Positions 42,639 to 51,223 of a stretch of 64,000 nucleotides of DNA are shown piece by piece; positions within the stretch are counted from its first letter, which is position 1; each line of letters starts with the position of its first letter. A program made the translations under genes and the position numbers. The notes under the pieces were generated by a model. It was not told the DNA's origin and made no database searches. It saw nothing but the letters and a program-made list of their open reading frames with translations. Source of the stretch: Saccharothrix australiensis (lineage in GTDB: Bacteria > Actinomycetota > Actinomycetes > Mycobacteriales > Pseudonocardiaceae); NCBI RefSeq assembly GCF_003634935.1, contig NZ_RBXO01000001.1:4179501-4243500 (forward strand), written 5' to 3'.

Positions 42639-43754
42639 TCAGTTGTTCAGCGTCACGCCGTACGCGGACAGCGCCTCGGCGACCGGCTGGTAGTAGGAGG
42701 TCCCGCTGCCCTTGCCGGAGGTGATGCCGAGCCCGACGCTGCCGGAGAACAGGCAGCCGCCGGAGTCACCGGGGTTGGCCAGCGCGTTGGTCTGGATCAG
42801 CTCGTGCACCGCGCCCTCGGAGTAGTTCACCGTGACGTTGAGCCGCTGCACCGAACCCGAGGTCAGCCGCGTGGTGCTGCCGCTCTTCTGGATGCGCTGC
42901 CCGACCGTCGCCGGCGCGTGCGAGCTGATCTTCTGGGTGGAGCCGTTGTACAGGGAGACCGCGCCGGGGGCGCTGCCCGTGGTGTTGCGGATCAGGCCGT
43001 AGTCGTTCGTCGGGAAGCTCGCGCCCTGCGACGGCCCGACGTTCCACTGCGACACCGCGCGGGTGCAGTGCCCGGCGTCGACGATGTAGTTCTGGCCGCC
43101 CTTGTTGGTGTTGAAGCCGACCGAGCAGCGGGTGCCGCCGCCGGTGATGGCCTCGCCGTTGTAGATGGCCAGGCGCATCTCGCCGGTGACCCGCTCGACC
43201 CGCACCCGGTCGCCGAGCCGGTCGGCGGTGCGCAGCAGCCCGGCGAGGTCCCCGCCGGTCGCCGCGTCGGACACGCTCAGCACGACCTGGTTGGTCTTCG
43301 GGTCCAACCCGATCGAGGTGTGCGTCACCGCGGGCACCGACTCCAGCGTGCTCTGGGCGGACGCCAGGGCCTGCGTCGAGTGCCGCACCAGCTTGGCCTC
43401 GGCGCCGGACGCGCGGACCCGCTCGGCGGTGGCCGCGTCCAGGACGTTCACGACCGGCTTGCCCTTAGCGTCCAGGTAGCCGCCCGCGGTGCGGTCGCCC
43501 AGCTCCTCGCCGAGCCTGCTCACGGTGCGGGCGTTGGCGTCCTGCGTGCGCAGGATCTCGGCCGCTTCGGCGCGCGAGACCCCTTCCGACGCGACCAGTT
43601 CGGCCACGGCCGACTTCGCGACCTCCGTCGAGTAGCCGTCGATCCCGGACGCCGAGGCGACCGGTGCGGCGAGGAAACCGGCGGCGGTCGCGCCGGCCAG
43701 CAGGGTTATGGCGGAACGGGCGACGAAACGCCGCCCCGTGACGATCTTGCGCAT
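42639..43754 (-). CDS. Secreted S1 (streptogrisin/alpha-lytic-type) serine protease precursor
   Basis: A 371-residue preproenzyme. The signal peptide covers about residues 1-36 and the alpha-lytic-type pro-region runs to near residue 195. The mature chymotrypsin fold contains His229 in VDAGHC, Asp251 in TNDYG and Ser331 in GDSGG. Cys210 and Cys230 form the conserved disulfide. Cys334 follows the active serine, but its usual partner near the C-terminus is missing (GITSGKGSGTSYYQPV), so the second bridge appears lost. Extracellular protein degradation is the expected role. Confidence 0.93.
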   Translation of the reverse strand: MRKIVTGRRFVARSAITLLAGATAAGFLAAPVASASGIDGYSTEVAKSAVAELVASEGVSRAEAAEILRTQDANARTVSRLGEELGDRTAGGYLDAKGKPVVNVLDAATAERVRASGAEAKLVRHSTQALASAQSTLESVPAVTHTSIGLDPKTNQVVLSVSDAATGGDLAGLLRTADRLGDRVRVERVTGEMRLAIYNGEAITGGGTRCSVGFNTNKGGQNYIVDAGHCTRAVSQWNVGPSQGASFPTNDYGLIRNTTGSAPGAVSLYNGSTQKISSHAPATVGQRIQKSGSTTRLTSGSVQRLNVTVNYSEGAVHELIQTNALANPGDSGGCLFSGSVGLGITSGKGSGTSYYQPVAEALSAYGVTLNN

Positions 43755-44306
43755 ACCGGCAACTCACTTTCGCAGGGTGCGCGGCGGGTGGCCGCGCCGT
43801 TCAGTGGGTTGGACCGGGCACGTCACGCGTGACCGGCCCCGGACATTTCCGGCACGCCCCAGCCTGTCCCCGCGCCCCTGGCCCCGGTACCGACTTTCGT
43901 CGGTTCACCCGCGGGTTTTTGCGGACCCGCGCCGCCGCCGTGGGAGGTGATTCCCGGTCGGCGCGAAAAATCCCCCCGCGAAACCCGAGGGGGCCTTCCG
44001 TCCGGGCCTTCGTCGGCCCGCGACCGGAACTCCCCCGGTGCGGGCCGCGGGTCCGGCGCACCCGTCTCCTGCGGTGGCCCACGCCGCCCGGCGCGGTCCG
44101 GGGGCGCGCGTGCGGTGCGGGGGCACGCGTGCGGTGCGCACCAGCGCGCGTGCGGTGCGCTCTAGGATGTCGCGCGTGCCCGTCCCCGCGCCGCCGACGT
44201 CACCGGGCTCCCCTCCCCCGTCGTCACCGGACACTCCGTCGACCCGTGGCCGTCGACGGACGGTGAACCCGCCGACGAAGACCTCCCGCGCGCCCGACGG
44301 GCGGTC
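43755..44306. other. Divergent interval between protease and recombinase genes
   Basis: No gene supported upstream of the GTG at 44307. The in-frame region from 44168 (after a TAG) is open without ATG, GTG or TTG. It holds the 13-bp repeats at 44107-44159 and an AT-richer patch near 43950-43990 that may contain promoters. Confidence 0.45.
44107..44159. repeat. Three direct copies of CGCGTGCGGTGCG
   Basis: Exact 13-bp copies at 44107-44119, 44126-44138 and 44147-44159, spaced 19 and 21 bp. They lie about 150 bp upstream of the recombinase start, spacing compatible with binding on one face of the helix, as operators or recombinase arm sites. Confidence 0.55.
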
Positions 44307-45602
44307 GTGGAATGGCTGCTGGGCTACCGCTCCGCCGCCACCCGCCTGTCCTACGCCGACGCCCTGGGCCTGGACCGGGCGTGGGTGCGGGCGCTGACCT
44401 CCGGGCCGCCCGCGGCCGACGCCGGCGCCAGCCGGACCCGCCCCGCCCCGCCGACCAGGCCGGGCAGGCACCGCGACCTGGCGTGGCTGCGGTGGTGCGG
44501 CGCGCGCGGCGTGCACCCGCTGCGCGCCACCTCCGCGCACGTCAAGCTGTGGCAGCACGACCTGGCCGAGGCCGGGGTCGCCAAGAACACCAGGGGCCAC
44601 CGCCTCGCGGCCGTCGGCAGCTTCTACGCCCACCTGGCCGAGCAGGGCGTGGTCGCCGTGGACCCGACCCGGTTCAACCGGCGCGGGCTCTCCCTCGGCA
44701 CCGCCGACGACACCGCGCGCGGCGTCGTGCTCACCGCCGACCAGGTGGCGCGCCTGCTCGCCGCCGCGGCCTCGCCACGCCGCGGCAGGAGCCCCCTGCT
44801 CACCCACCGCGCGACCGCGGTCGTCGCGCTGTTCACCCTCGGCCTGCGCGTCGGCGAGCTGACCGGCCTGCGCCGGGAGGACCTGCACACCACGCGCGGA
44901 CGTCGGGCGCTGCACGTGCGCGGCAAGGGCGACAAGGCCCGCGTGGTCTTCCTGTCCGGCCTGGCGGGGCGGGCGCTGGACGACTACCTGGCCGCCCGCG
45001 ACCGCCACGACGCGACCGCGACGCCCGCCCGGCCGGGCACGGTGTCCGCGCGCCGCTCGCCGCTGATCGCCACCCGCGACGGCGGGCCGCTGGACCCCCG
45101 CGACGTGTGGGCGCTGCTGCGCCGCGTCGCGCGCGCGTCCGGTCCGCTGCTGGCCGAGTTCGCCGACCGGGTCGGCCCGCACGTGCTGCGCCACTTCTAC
45201 GTCACCACCGCGGCGGAGGGCGGCGCGGACATGACCCACGTCCAGGCCGACGTCGGGCACGCCTCGGTCGACACCACCAACCGCGTCTACAACCAGGCCG
45301 CCCGCCACCCCGACCGCTCCGCCGTGGACGTCGTCGAACGCACCCTGCTGAGGGCGCGGGACGCCGTCACGGCCGCGCACGCGACCGCCGTCGACGCGCT
45401 GCGCGCGGGCGTGGAGGGCGAGGACCCCGTCGAGGTGCTGCACGGGCTGCGGCTGCTGCACGACGCGCTCGACGACGGCACGCCCCTCGACCCGCCGCTG
45501 TTCCGCGAGGCGCTGCGCATCGTGGACGCCCTCCTGGACCGCCCCGCAGGCCATCCGCGGATCGCGTTGCTGGCCGCGTCGGTGCGCGCGCGGCTGGGGT
45601 GA
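44307..45602 (+). CDS. Tyrosine recombinase/integrase
   Basis: A 431-residue phage-type integrase. The core-binding region has RDLAWLRWCGARGVHPLRAT and an AKNTRGHRLAAVGSFYAHLA helix. The catalytic residues are Arg181 in TLGLRVGELTGL, Lys207 in RGKGDKARVV, His292 and Arg295 in HVLRHFYVT, His318 in VGHASVDTTN and Tyr328 in NRVYNQ. A C-terminal extension of about 100 helical residues follows, longer than usual. GTG 44307 is the first possible start, although the frame is open 46 codons upstream. Stand-alone; no excisionase or tRNA nearby. Confidence 0.9.
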   Translation: MEWLLGYRSAATRLSYADALGLDRAWVRALTSGPPAADAGASRTRPAPPTRPGRHRDLAWLRWCGARGVHPLRATSAHVKLWQHDLAEAGVAKNTRGHRLAAVGSFYAHLAEQGVVAVDPTRFNRRGLSLGTADDTARGVVLTADQVARLLAAAASPRRGRSPLLTHRATAVVALFTLGLRVGELTGLRREDLHTTRGRRALHVRGKGDKARVVFLSGLAGRALDDYLAARDRHDATATPARPGTVSARRSPLIATRDGGPLDPRDVWALLRRVARASGPLLAEFADRVGPHVLRHFYVTTAAEGGADMTHVQADVGHASVDTTNRVYNQAARHPDRSAVDVVERTLLRARDAVTAAHATAVDALRAGVEGEDPVEVLHGLRLLHDALDDGTPLDPPLFREALRIVDALLDRPAGHPRIALLAASVRARLG

Positions 45603-46300
45603 CCGGACCGCGCTCCCGGCCTGGTCGCGGGAACGCATGACGCGCCCGCGTCGGTGACGCCGCCCCGGCCCCTGCCTTCCGGGCGGCGGGCGGTATTCGA
45701 CGGGTCGTGCGGTGCGGGATTCGGGGATTGCCCTTTCCCGGCCACCGGGATTGCGCCGTCACGAATCCGCGGAGACACCGCGCGGGCGTGGAAGATTTCG
45801 GTATGCCTGTGGCGTCGGGGTCGAAAAGGGAGAAGCCACGGGGAATATGACGGTGCGGGTTGCGGTCGGCGGGTTCCGCACGGGTTCCGTTTTCGGGCGG
45901 GGTGGGCGGGTCCGTCCGCCGGGCCCGCCCACCCCGCGCCACCTCACCGCGCGGCCGGTGCGCCGCGCGGTGATGCCGGAACCGCTGGTGCCGCACCGGG
46001 CCACGCTCTGCCCGTTGGCCCCCGGAACGCCGGGCCCGCGCAGATCCCGTGGTTCGCGGTGCCGTACCGCCACGCGAACCCGTCCGACCTCTTCGACCAC
46101 GCGCTCACCGACCGCTTGCCGTTGCCGCGCACCGTGGCGGCGCGGTCCCGGCCACCGCCGGGACCGGCCGGGAATCCTCCGAGGGTCGTTTTCCTGGACT
46201 CCCTCATGTGCCTTTCGAGCGGGGAAACTCGATCGACCGCTCGACGCCGTGGTGCTCGCGCCCGGGGAACCGGATCTGATCCTAGGCGGGCGGTCCGGTG
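45603..46300. other. 698-bp interval between convergent genes
   Basis: No gene supported. Several frames are open only because of base composition. One plus frame near 46043-46150 reads IPWFAVPYRHANPSDLFDHA, which looks protein-like but matched no family I know. A hairpin lies at 45898-45936. Confidence 0.4.
45898..45936. terminator. 13-bp perfect hairpin
   Basis: CGGGGTGGGCGGG (45898-45910) pairs exactly with CCCGCCCACCCCG (45924-45936) around 13 bases. It is between the convergent recombinase and coiled-coil genes. Confidence 0.5.
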
Positions 46301-47488
46301 CTACCGGGACGGCGATCGCTCCGCGAGCAGCGCGGCCACCGCCGCGAGCACGTCGCGGTTCCGCTCGTGCGTCGGGTCGGGGGCGGTGCCGTCGATGTTC
46401 GCCCCGGTGCCGGTGCCGGTGCCGGTCGGCGTCCTGTCCGGCGGCGGCGTCCTGTCCGGCGGCGGGGTCGTGTCCGGCGGGGTCGTGCCGGACAGCGCGG
46501 CCTTGATCCGGTCGAGCAGCGCCCGGTCGCGGGTGTGTTCGCGTTCGAGCCGGTCGGCGCGTTCGGTCTGCGCGCCGAGGTGGCGGGCGGCCTCCTGTAG
46601 GCGCAGTTCGTGCTCGCGGCGCAGTGCGGCGGTCTCGGCGTGGGCCCGCTGCACCCGGCTGTCGGCGTCGGCGGTGATGCGGGCGAGTTCGGCGGCGAGC
46701 CGGTCGGCGGCCTCCCGGCGGACGCGGTCGAGTTCCTCGCGCAGTTCACGGTCGCGCGCGGCGTGCTCGGCCAGGCGTTCCCGCGCGGTGGTCAGCTCAC
46801 CGCGGAGGCCGGCGGCGGTTTCGCGGGCCCGCGTCGCCTCCTCCGCCGCGTCCCGGACACGGGCGTCCGCGGCGGCGGTGGCGGCGGCGACCGCCGCGGC
46901 GGAGGCCGCTTCGGTCCGTTCCGCGTGTTCACGGGCGGCGTCGCGTTCGGCGGTCAACCGCTGCTGGGTCCGCAGGGCTGCCTGACGGGCCTCGACGGCG
47001 TCCTGCTCCGCGCCCAGCGCCCGGTCCCGCTCGGCGAGGGCGTCGCGGGCCTGGCGCAGCGCCTCGTCGCGGGCGGTCTCGGCGGCCTGCCGCGCGAGGT
47101 GGGCGGCCTCCTTCGCCTCGTCGGCCTCGGCGGTGGCGCGTTCGGCTCGCGCGACCCGCTCCAGCAGCTCGTCGCGCAGCCCGCCGAGCAGGTCGCGCGC
47201 GGTCTGCATCGCGTCCACCAGGTCGCCGACCGGCTCCCACGCCTCGTCCAGCCGCCCGGTCAGGTCCAGCAGCAACTGGCGCACGGCGGCCGGCCCACCG
47301 GTGGTCTCGGCGGCGCGGGCGGTCAGCCGCTCGGCCCGCGCCCGCGCCTGGCAGTCCCGTTCGTCGGGCGGGCAGTAGCGGGGCGGGCGCCCGGTGGGCC
47401 TGCGGGCGACCACCGGACGCCCGCAGTACGCACACGGCCGCGTCCGACCGACCGGGACCTCTTCCTGCGCGTTCACCTCGGCTGCCAC
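46301..47488 (-). CDS. Zinc-finger coiled-coil protein (KfrA-like/'segregation ATPase-like'), element type
   Basis: A 395-residue protein. Residues 17-46 form a zinc finger, RPCAYCGRPVVARRPTGRPP with RYCPPDERDCQAR. Residues 90-310 are an almost continuous coiled coil rich in Ala, Arg and Glu (RVARAERATAEADEAKEAAH, EELDRVRREAADRLAAELAR). The tail carries Thr/Pro repeats (TPPPDRTPPPDRTPTG) and a final helix. Similar proteins occur on actinobacterial plasmids and integrative elements and are often named chromosome segregation ATPases, although no ATPase motif is present. GTG 47488; the promoter has a large palindrome. Confidence 0.68.
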   Translation of the reverse strand: MAAEVNAQEEVPVGRTRPCAYCGRPVVARRPTGRPPRYCPPDERDCQARARAERLTARAAETTGGPAAVRQLLLDLTGRLDEAWEPVGDLVDAMQTARDLLGGLRDELLERVARAERATAEADEAKEAAHLARQAAETARDEALRQARDALAERDRALGAEQDAVEARQAALRTQQRLTAERDAAREHAERTEAASAAAVAAATAAADARVRDAAEEATRARETAAGLRGELTTARERLAEHAARDRELREELDRVRREAADRLAAELARITADADSRVQRAHAETAALRREHELRLQEAARHLGAQTERADRLEREHTRDRALLDRIKAALSGTTPPDTTPPPDRTPPPDRTPTGTGTGTGANIDGTAPDPTHERNRDVLAAVAALLAERSPSR

Positions 47489-47498
47489 CGGCCCAATC

Positions 47499-47601
47499 TA
47501 GCACAGTGATCGTTTCGATAAACAACAAGAGGTTTTTCGTTTCCAAAAACGCCAAACTGTAGCACAGGTTACCGAGATAAGTGGCATTATCTCGGTAACC
47601 T
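47499..47601. promoter_or_regulatory. AT-rich island with 15-bp-arm palindrome and TAGCACAG repeats
   Basis: AGGTTACCGAGATAA (47566-47580) and TTATCTCGGTAACCT (47587-47601) are perfect 15-bp arms around GTGGCA. TAGCACAG is at 47499-47506 and 47560-47567, the second overlapping the palindrome. Between them GTTTCGATAAAC and GTTTCCAAAAAC resemble each other. The island lies in the divergent region between the coiled-coil gene and the gene at 47810 and is clearly AT-richer than the flanks. Confidence 0.7.
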
Positions 47602-47809
47602 CGATCCTGGTCGAGCACCCCCTGGGTCGAACGCGCGCGGCTCGGAGGCGGCACGCGATGACGGACCCCTCAGCCCGAGCGGCTCCCGCCCGTCGGCGTC
47701 GCCGGCCTGGAGGTCCCGCAACCCCCTGTTCTCGGGATGTCGGCCCGTCGGGGTGCGCGGGAATGGTGGTGAGCGCAAGCCATCGTTCTCGTGACAAGGG
47801 GAAAGCCGG

Positions 47810-48244
47810 ATGAGGACGCACAACAGGTTGGCGGTCGCGGTGGTGCTGATCGCGTCGGTCGTGGGCTCGGCGACGGCCGTCGCGGCGCCGGTGCTCGCGG
47901 CGCCGACGTCCGCGGTGGCGGGGGACGGCTCCCACGACGTCGCACCGGCCGGGGTGTTCGAGGGTCTGTGGGAGGTGGCGCAGAGCAACGGCGACCGGTT
48001 CCGGCTGTTCGTCGGCGCGGCCGACGGCGGTGGCTCCTTCCAAGGGCTGGCCGACTCCGCCAACGGGAGCGGGGACGTGTCCGGCCGGCTGACCGGGCAC
48101 GACGTCGTGTTCACCATCCGCTGGAGTTACGGGCACTCCGGCCGGTACTCGGGGCGGCTTGGCTCCGACGGCCAGTGGTCGGGCGAGACGATCGACCTGA
48201 ACGACCCGTCGAGCCACGCGACCTGGTGGGCGCACCGGGTCTGA
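47810..48244 (+). CDS. Small secreted beta-barrel-like protein
   Basis: A 144-residue precursor. The signal peptide is AVAVVLIASVVGSATAVAAP with cleavage near VLAAP. The mature part has alternating strand-like segments: GVFEGLWEVAQSNGDRFRLF, GSFQGLADSANGSGDVSGRL, HDVVFTIRWSYGHSGRYSG and GQWSGETIDL. The pattern looks like a small extracellular lipocalin/avidin-type barrel but no family was recognised with certainty. A hairpin terminator follows. No clear ribosome site difference among possible starts. Confidence 0.72.
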   Translation: MRTHNRLAVAVVLIASVVGSATAVAAPVLAAPTSAVAGDGSHDVAPAGVFEGLWEVAQSNGDRFRLFVGAADGGGSFQGLADSANGSGDVSGRLTGHDVVFTIRWSYGHSGRYSGRLGSDGQWSGETIDLNDPSSHATWWAHRV

Positions 48245-48282
48245 CCCCACTCCAGCCCGGCGAGGGGGACGCCGGAGGGGAG

Positions 48283-48328
48283 GTGTGGGGTGGTCGCAAG
48301 GACCGCGTCCCTGCGACCACCCCCACAC
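48283..48328 (+). terminator. 16-bp hairpin terminator
   Basis: GTGTGGGGTGGTCGCA (48283-48298) pairs with TGCGACCACCCCCACAC (48312-48328) with one bulged C. The inner GGAC/GTCC can also pair. It lies 39 bp after the secreted protein stop. Confidence 0.7.
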
Positions 48329-48386
48329 GGTGCGGGGCTTCTCGCACCGGCCGGCCCGGCGTGGTGGACCGCGCCATACTCGGAAC

Positions 48387-49415
48387 GTGAACACGGGGGT
48401 GGAGGCAATCGGTCACACTCTTGCGACGGCGGCGGAGCAGGGGCTGACGGTCGACGAACTGGGTGCGCTGGTCTCCGAGCACGTGGGGTCGCTGGTCGCG
48501 CACGACGGGTACCTGCTGGTCGGCATGGACCCGGTCTTCGGCACGGGCGCGTTCCTCACCCGGCGTCACGGCTACGGTGTCACGACCTCCCGCCGCATGG
48601 AGGCCCTGGAGGTCGGGAACCCCTGTCGGTTCCAGCGCTTGGCCGCCGCTGCCTGCCCGGTCGGCGTGCTCGGCACCGCCGCTCCCGACAGCGCCGTGAC
48701 GGCGCGCCACGACGTGCCGGACTACCGCCGGCTCATGGCCGCCGAGGGTGTCGGCGGCGAGATGCGCGTCGCGCTGACCTCCCACAGCACGGCGTGGGGC
48801 GCGCTGGTCCTGCTGCGCGCAGGAGGCGGCACGGGGTTCAACCGGACCGACATCGGGCACGCGCGTCGCCTGGCCCCCGCCCTCACCGCCGGCGTGCGCC
48901 GATTCGCGGCCAGTGGACCACCACGCCCCAGTGACGACGACCTGCCGCCCGCGGTGCTCGTCATCGGACCCGACGGCACCGTGGTACGGGCCACCGCCTC
49001 CGCGCACCGGTGGATCGAGCGGTTCCCCACGCCCGACACCGGCGACGGGCTCGCCCCGCCCCTGTGGCACCTGCAACTGCGCGCCCGGCACGGCCGACCC
49101 GCGCACGCCCGCCTGCCCACCTCACGCGGCTGGATCGCCCTGGAGGCCCAGCCCCTGCACGGGGGCCCCGAAGGCGAGGTGGTCGTCACCATCCAACCCG
49201 CCCGCGCCGCCACCCTGCTCGACGCGGTCGCCGCCTGGCACGGCCTGACCCCGAAGGAGAAAGCCGTCGCGCAGCAGGCGGTGCGGGGCCTGCCCGTCAA
49301 GCGGATCGCCCGCCACCTCGACCTGTCCGCCCACACCGTCAACGACCACCTCAAGGCCATCTACCGCAAGATCGCCGTGAACAGCCGCGACGAACTCGCC
49401 GCCATGCTGGTGTGA
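48387..49415 (+). CDS. LuxR-type HTH regulator with GAF-like sensor
   Basis: A 342-residue regulator. Residues 1-170 form a GAF-like domain (LVSEHVGSLVAHDGYLLVGM, HSTAWGALVLLRAG). A PAS-like part follows (AVLVIGPDGTVVRATASAH, RWIERF). The C-terminal LuxR HTH is WHGLTPKEKAVAQQAVRGLP, VKRIARHLDLSAHTVNDHLK and AIYRKI. No receiver domain. GTG 48387 is the start just after the terminator and fits the domain boundary. Target genes unknown. Confidence 0.86.
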   Translation: MNTGVEAIGHTLATAAEQGLTVDELGALVSEHVGSLVAHDGYLLVGMDPVFGTGAFLTRRHGYGVTTSRRMEALEVGNPCRFQRLAAAACPVGVLGTAAPDSAVTARHDVPDYRRLMAAEGVGGEMRVALTSHSTAWGALVLLRAGGGTGFNRTDIGHARRLAPALTAGVRRFAASGPPRPSDDDLPPAVLVIGPDGTVVRATASAHRWIERFPTPDTGDGLAPPLWHLQLRARHGRPAHARLPTSRGWIALEAQPLHGGPEGEVVVTIQPARAATLLDAVAAWHGLTPKEKAVAQQAVRGLPVKRIARHLDLSAHTVNDHLKAIYRKIAVNSRDELAAMLV

Positions 49416-49459
49416 CCTGCACTCGGCCTGGTCATCAGCTCCGGGAAGGTGTCGAACCC

Positions 49460-49564
49460 GTGGTCCGGGCAGCCGTCACCCTGCGCCTGGACGACCTCGA
49501 CGTCCTCTGCGTCGTGCTCGACCGCACCCCCGCCGACCTGCTTCAGGTCCAACCCGACGTCGTC
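49460..49564 (+). pseudogene. C-terminal remnant of an XRE-family regulator
   Basis: The frame from GTG 49460 reads AAVTLRLDDLDVLCVVLDRT then PADLLQVQPDVV, matching the last helix region of short Cro/C1-type regulators (S-T-L-D-A-L-C-x-x-L-D-C-x-P-x-D-L-L). The N-terminal HTH is absent and the frame continues into unrelated sequence. A fragment after deletion is likely. The interval from here to 49909 has no other gene signal. Confidence 0.4.
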
Positions 49565-49909
49565 ACCGCACCCACCACCGCCGACACCTGCGCGAGATCA
49601 CCCAGGCCGACGTCGTCGGCGCGGACAAGACCTCCGGGTTCCCCGAACCGGGCTCGGGCGTTCGCGATGAACATCAGCACCTGCCCATCGCGAGGTGCGC
49701 GGCGGGCGGGGCGGCGAGTCGCTCGGCCGGCGTGGACGACGAGTCCAGCCGCACCCGCCGGTGGTCACGGACCGGAAGGTTTGAATCCGGACGCATCACA
49801 CGATCGGGGGGACACGGCGGCGCCAGGCATGGTTGGCGCGACCGCGTCGACCCCGGAGACAGGGGCCGGCGCGGTCGGCGCTTTGCTCCTGTGAGGAAGG
49901 AGAGCGGTC

Positions 49910-49966
49910 ATGCGACTCGTCCACCGGGTCGGTGGCGTGAAGATCGAGGGCTACCACCCCGTGTAG
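49910..49966 (+). CDS. 18-residue peptide gene upstream of the P450 (candidate second precursor)
   Basis: ATG at 49910 to TAG at 49964-49966, preceded by AGGAAGGAGAG. The product is MRLVHRVGGVKIEGYHPV. It starts M-R-x-x-H like the pentapeptide gene downstream and contains a Tyr-His pair near the end, the residue types that biarylitide-type P450s join. The stop is 41 bp before the P450 ATG. No leader of the usual RiPP length. Whether it is a substrate, a leader for translation control or a decayed duplicate is unknown. Confidence 0.55.
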   Translation: MRLVHRVGGVKIEGYHPV

Positions 49967-50007
49967 TCAGTGCCGCCCATGCTGTGTCGAACGGTGTTGC
50001 CGATCGA

Positions 50008-51192
50008 ATGCCGGAGGCCCCAGTGATCGAATCACCGGTCCGCGACCCGGTCGAGAACCTGCTCTCCGCCCAGGCGCTGCGGCACCCCGCCGCCGCGTGG
50101 GGGCCGTTCCGACACCGTGAAGGGCTCTGGTGGAGCGACGTCCTCGGCTCGTGGGTGGCGGCGTCGTCACAGGACTGCTCGGCCGTGCTCTCGGATGCCG
50201 ACAGGTTCTGCTCGGACTGGCGTCGGCTCGGCGAGGACACACCGCAGGCCGCGCTGTCCGTGCAGACCCTCGACCCGCCCGAGCACACGGCCGTGCGGAC
50301 GCTGCTGGTCCGGGCCTTCCGGGCGATGGACCGGGACGGTGTGCGCGGGCGACTCGCCGAGGACGTCGAGCGGCGGATCGGCGTGCTGGCGGGCCGGGCC
50401 TCGTTCGACTTCATGGGGGAGTTCGCCGTGCCGCTGGCGCTGCGCACCATCACCGACGCCCTGGGCGTCGTGCCTCCCGACGACCACCGGTTCCCCGAGA
50501 TCTCCGCCGACATCGTCGACTCCATGGACTACGCGCTGCGCCCGGAGACCGTCGAACCGGGACGCGCGGCGCGCGCCGCCCTGGCCGAGCTGGCCGGTCG
50601 GTGGCTCGACGAGCCCGTCCCCGGTCGTGGCGTGGCCGGGTACCTGGCCGTCCACCACGACACCGCGCAGGTCGACGCGACGGTCCTGCGCAACTCGCTG
50701 CGCGTCGTCCTGCACGCCGGCTACGAGTCGGCCTCCCGCCTGCTGGGCAACGCCCTGTTGGCCTGCCTGGACACCCCCGGCTCCTTCGAAGCCCTGGCCG
50801 ACGGCGCGAGCGACACCGCACTGCACGAACTGGTGCGGTGCGCCGGACCCGTCCAGGCCGAGGCACGCGGATGCGTGGCCGACACCGAGGTCAACGGACA
50901 CCCGGTCCGGCGCGGCGAGGTCGTGACCATCCTGATCGCGGCGGCCAACCGGGACCCGCGCGTCTTCGACGACCCCGACGCGCTGCGGCTGGACCGCCGA
51001 CCCCGCCCGCACCTCGGGTTCGGCCGCGGCCCCCACGCGTGCCTGGGCGCGCCGCTGGCCCTGTTGACCCTGCGCACCGTCCTCGACGCGCTGGCCCGCC
51101 AGCGCCGGCCGCCACGCCTGCTCACCGAACCGCTGTTCCGCCGCAACGCCACCCTGCGCGGCCTCGCCCGCCTCGAACTGGGCTGGGCCTGA
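50008..51192 (+). CDS. bytO: Cytochrome P450, biarylitide-type peptide cross-linking
   Basis: A 394-residue soluble class I P450. The I-helix is LHAGYESAS (residues 235-243, with AGYES instead of the more common AGHETT), the K-helix ExxR is Glu274-Arg277 in LHELVRCAG, and the heme loop FGRGPHACLGAPLA gives Cys345. TLDPPEHTAVRTLLVRAF is the usual C-helix. Its identity as a peptide cross-linker is inferred mainly from the MRYLH gene 31 bp downstream. Such P450s join Tyr and His side chains of the pentapeptide. It needs a ferredoxin, none of which is encoded nearby. GTG 50023 with GGAGG five bases upstream is an alternative start. Confidence 0.88.
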   Translation: MPEAPVIESPVRDPVENLLSAQALRHPAAAWGPFRHREGLWWSDVLGSWVAASSQDCSAVLSDADRFCSDWRRLGEDTPQAALSVQTLDPPEHTAVRTLLVRAFRAMDRDGVRGRLAEDVERRIGVLAGRASFDFMGEFAVPLALRTITDALGVVPPDDHRFPEISADIVDSMDYALRPETVEPGRAARAALAELAGRWLDEPVPGRGVAGYLAVHHDTAQVDATVLRNSLRVVLHAGYESASRLLGNALLACLDTPGSFEALADGASDTALHELVRCAGPVQAEARGCVADTEVNGHPVRRGEVVTILIAAANRDPRVFDDPDALRLDRRPRPHLGFGRGPHACLGAPLALLTLRTVLDALARQRRPPRLLTEPLFRRNATLRGLARLELGWA

Positions 51193-51223
51193 CCGCACAC
51201 CCGGCTGACGAAGGGAGAACGCC

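Noticed and set aside
1-45602. Two tyrosine recombinases as ends of one large integrative element
   Set aside because: Most of the DNA between them looks like ordinary chromosome, no tRNA or matching att repeats were seen, and no replication or transfer genes are present.
45654-46985. Very long Ser/Arg-rich plus-strand frame
   Set aside because: Its 3' half is the antisense of the coiled-coil gene and shows only repetitive Arg/Ser text; the 5' part has no family or start signals.
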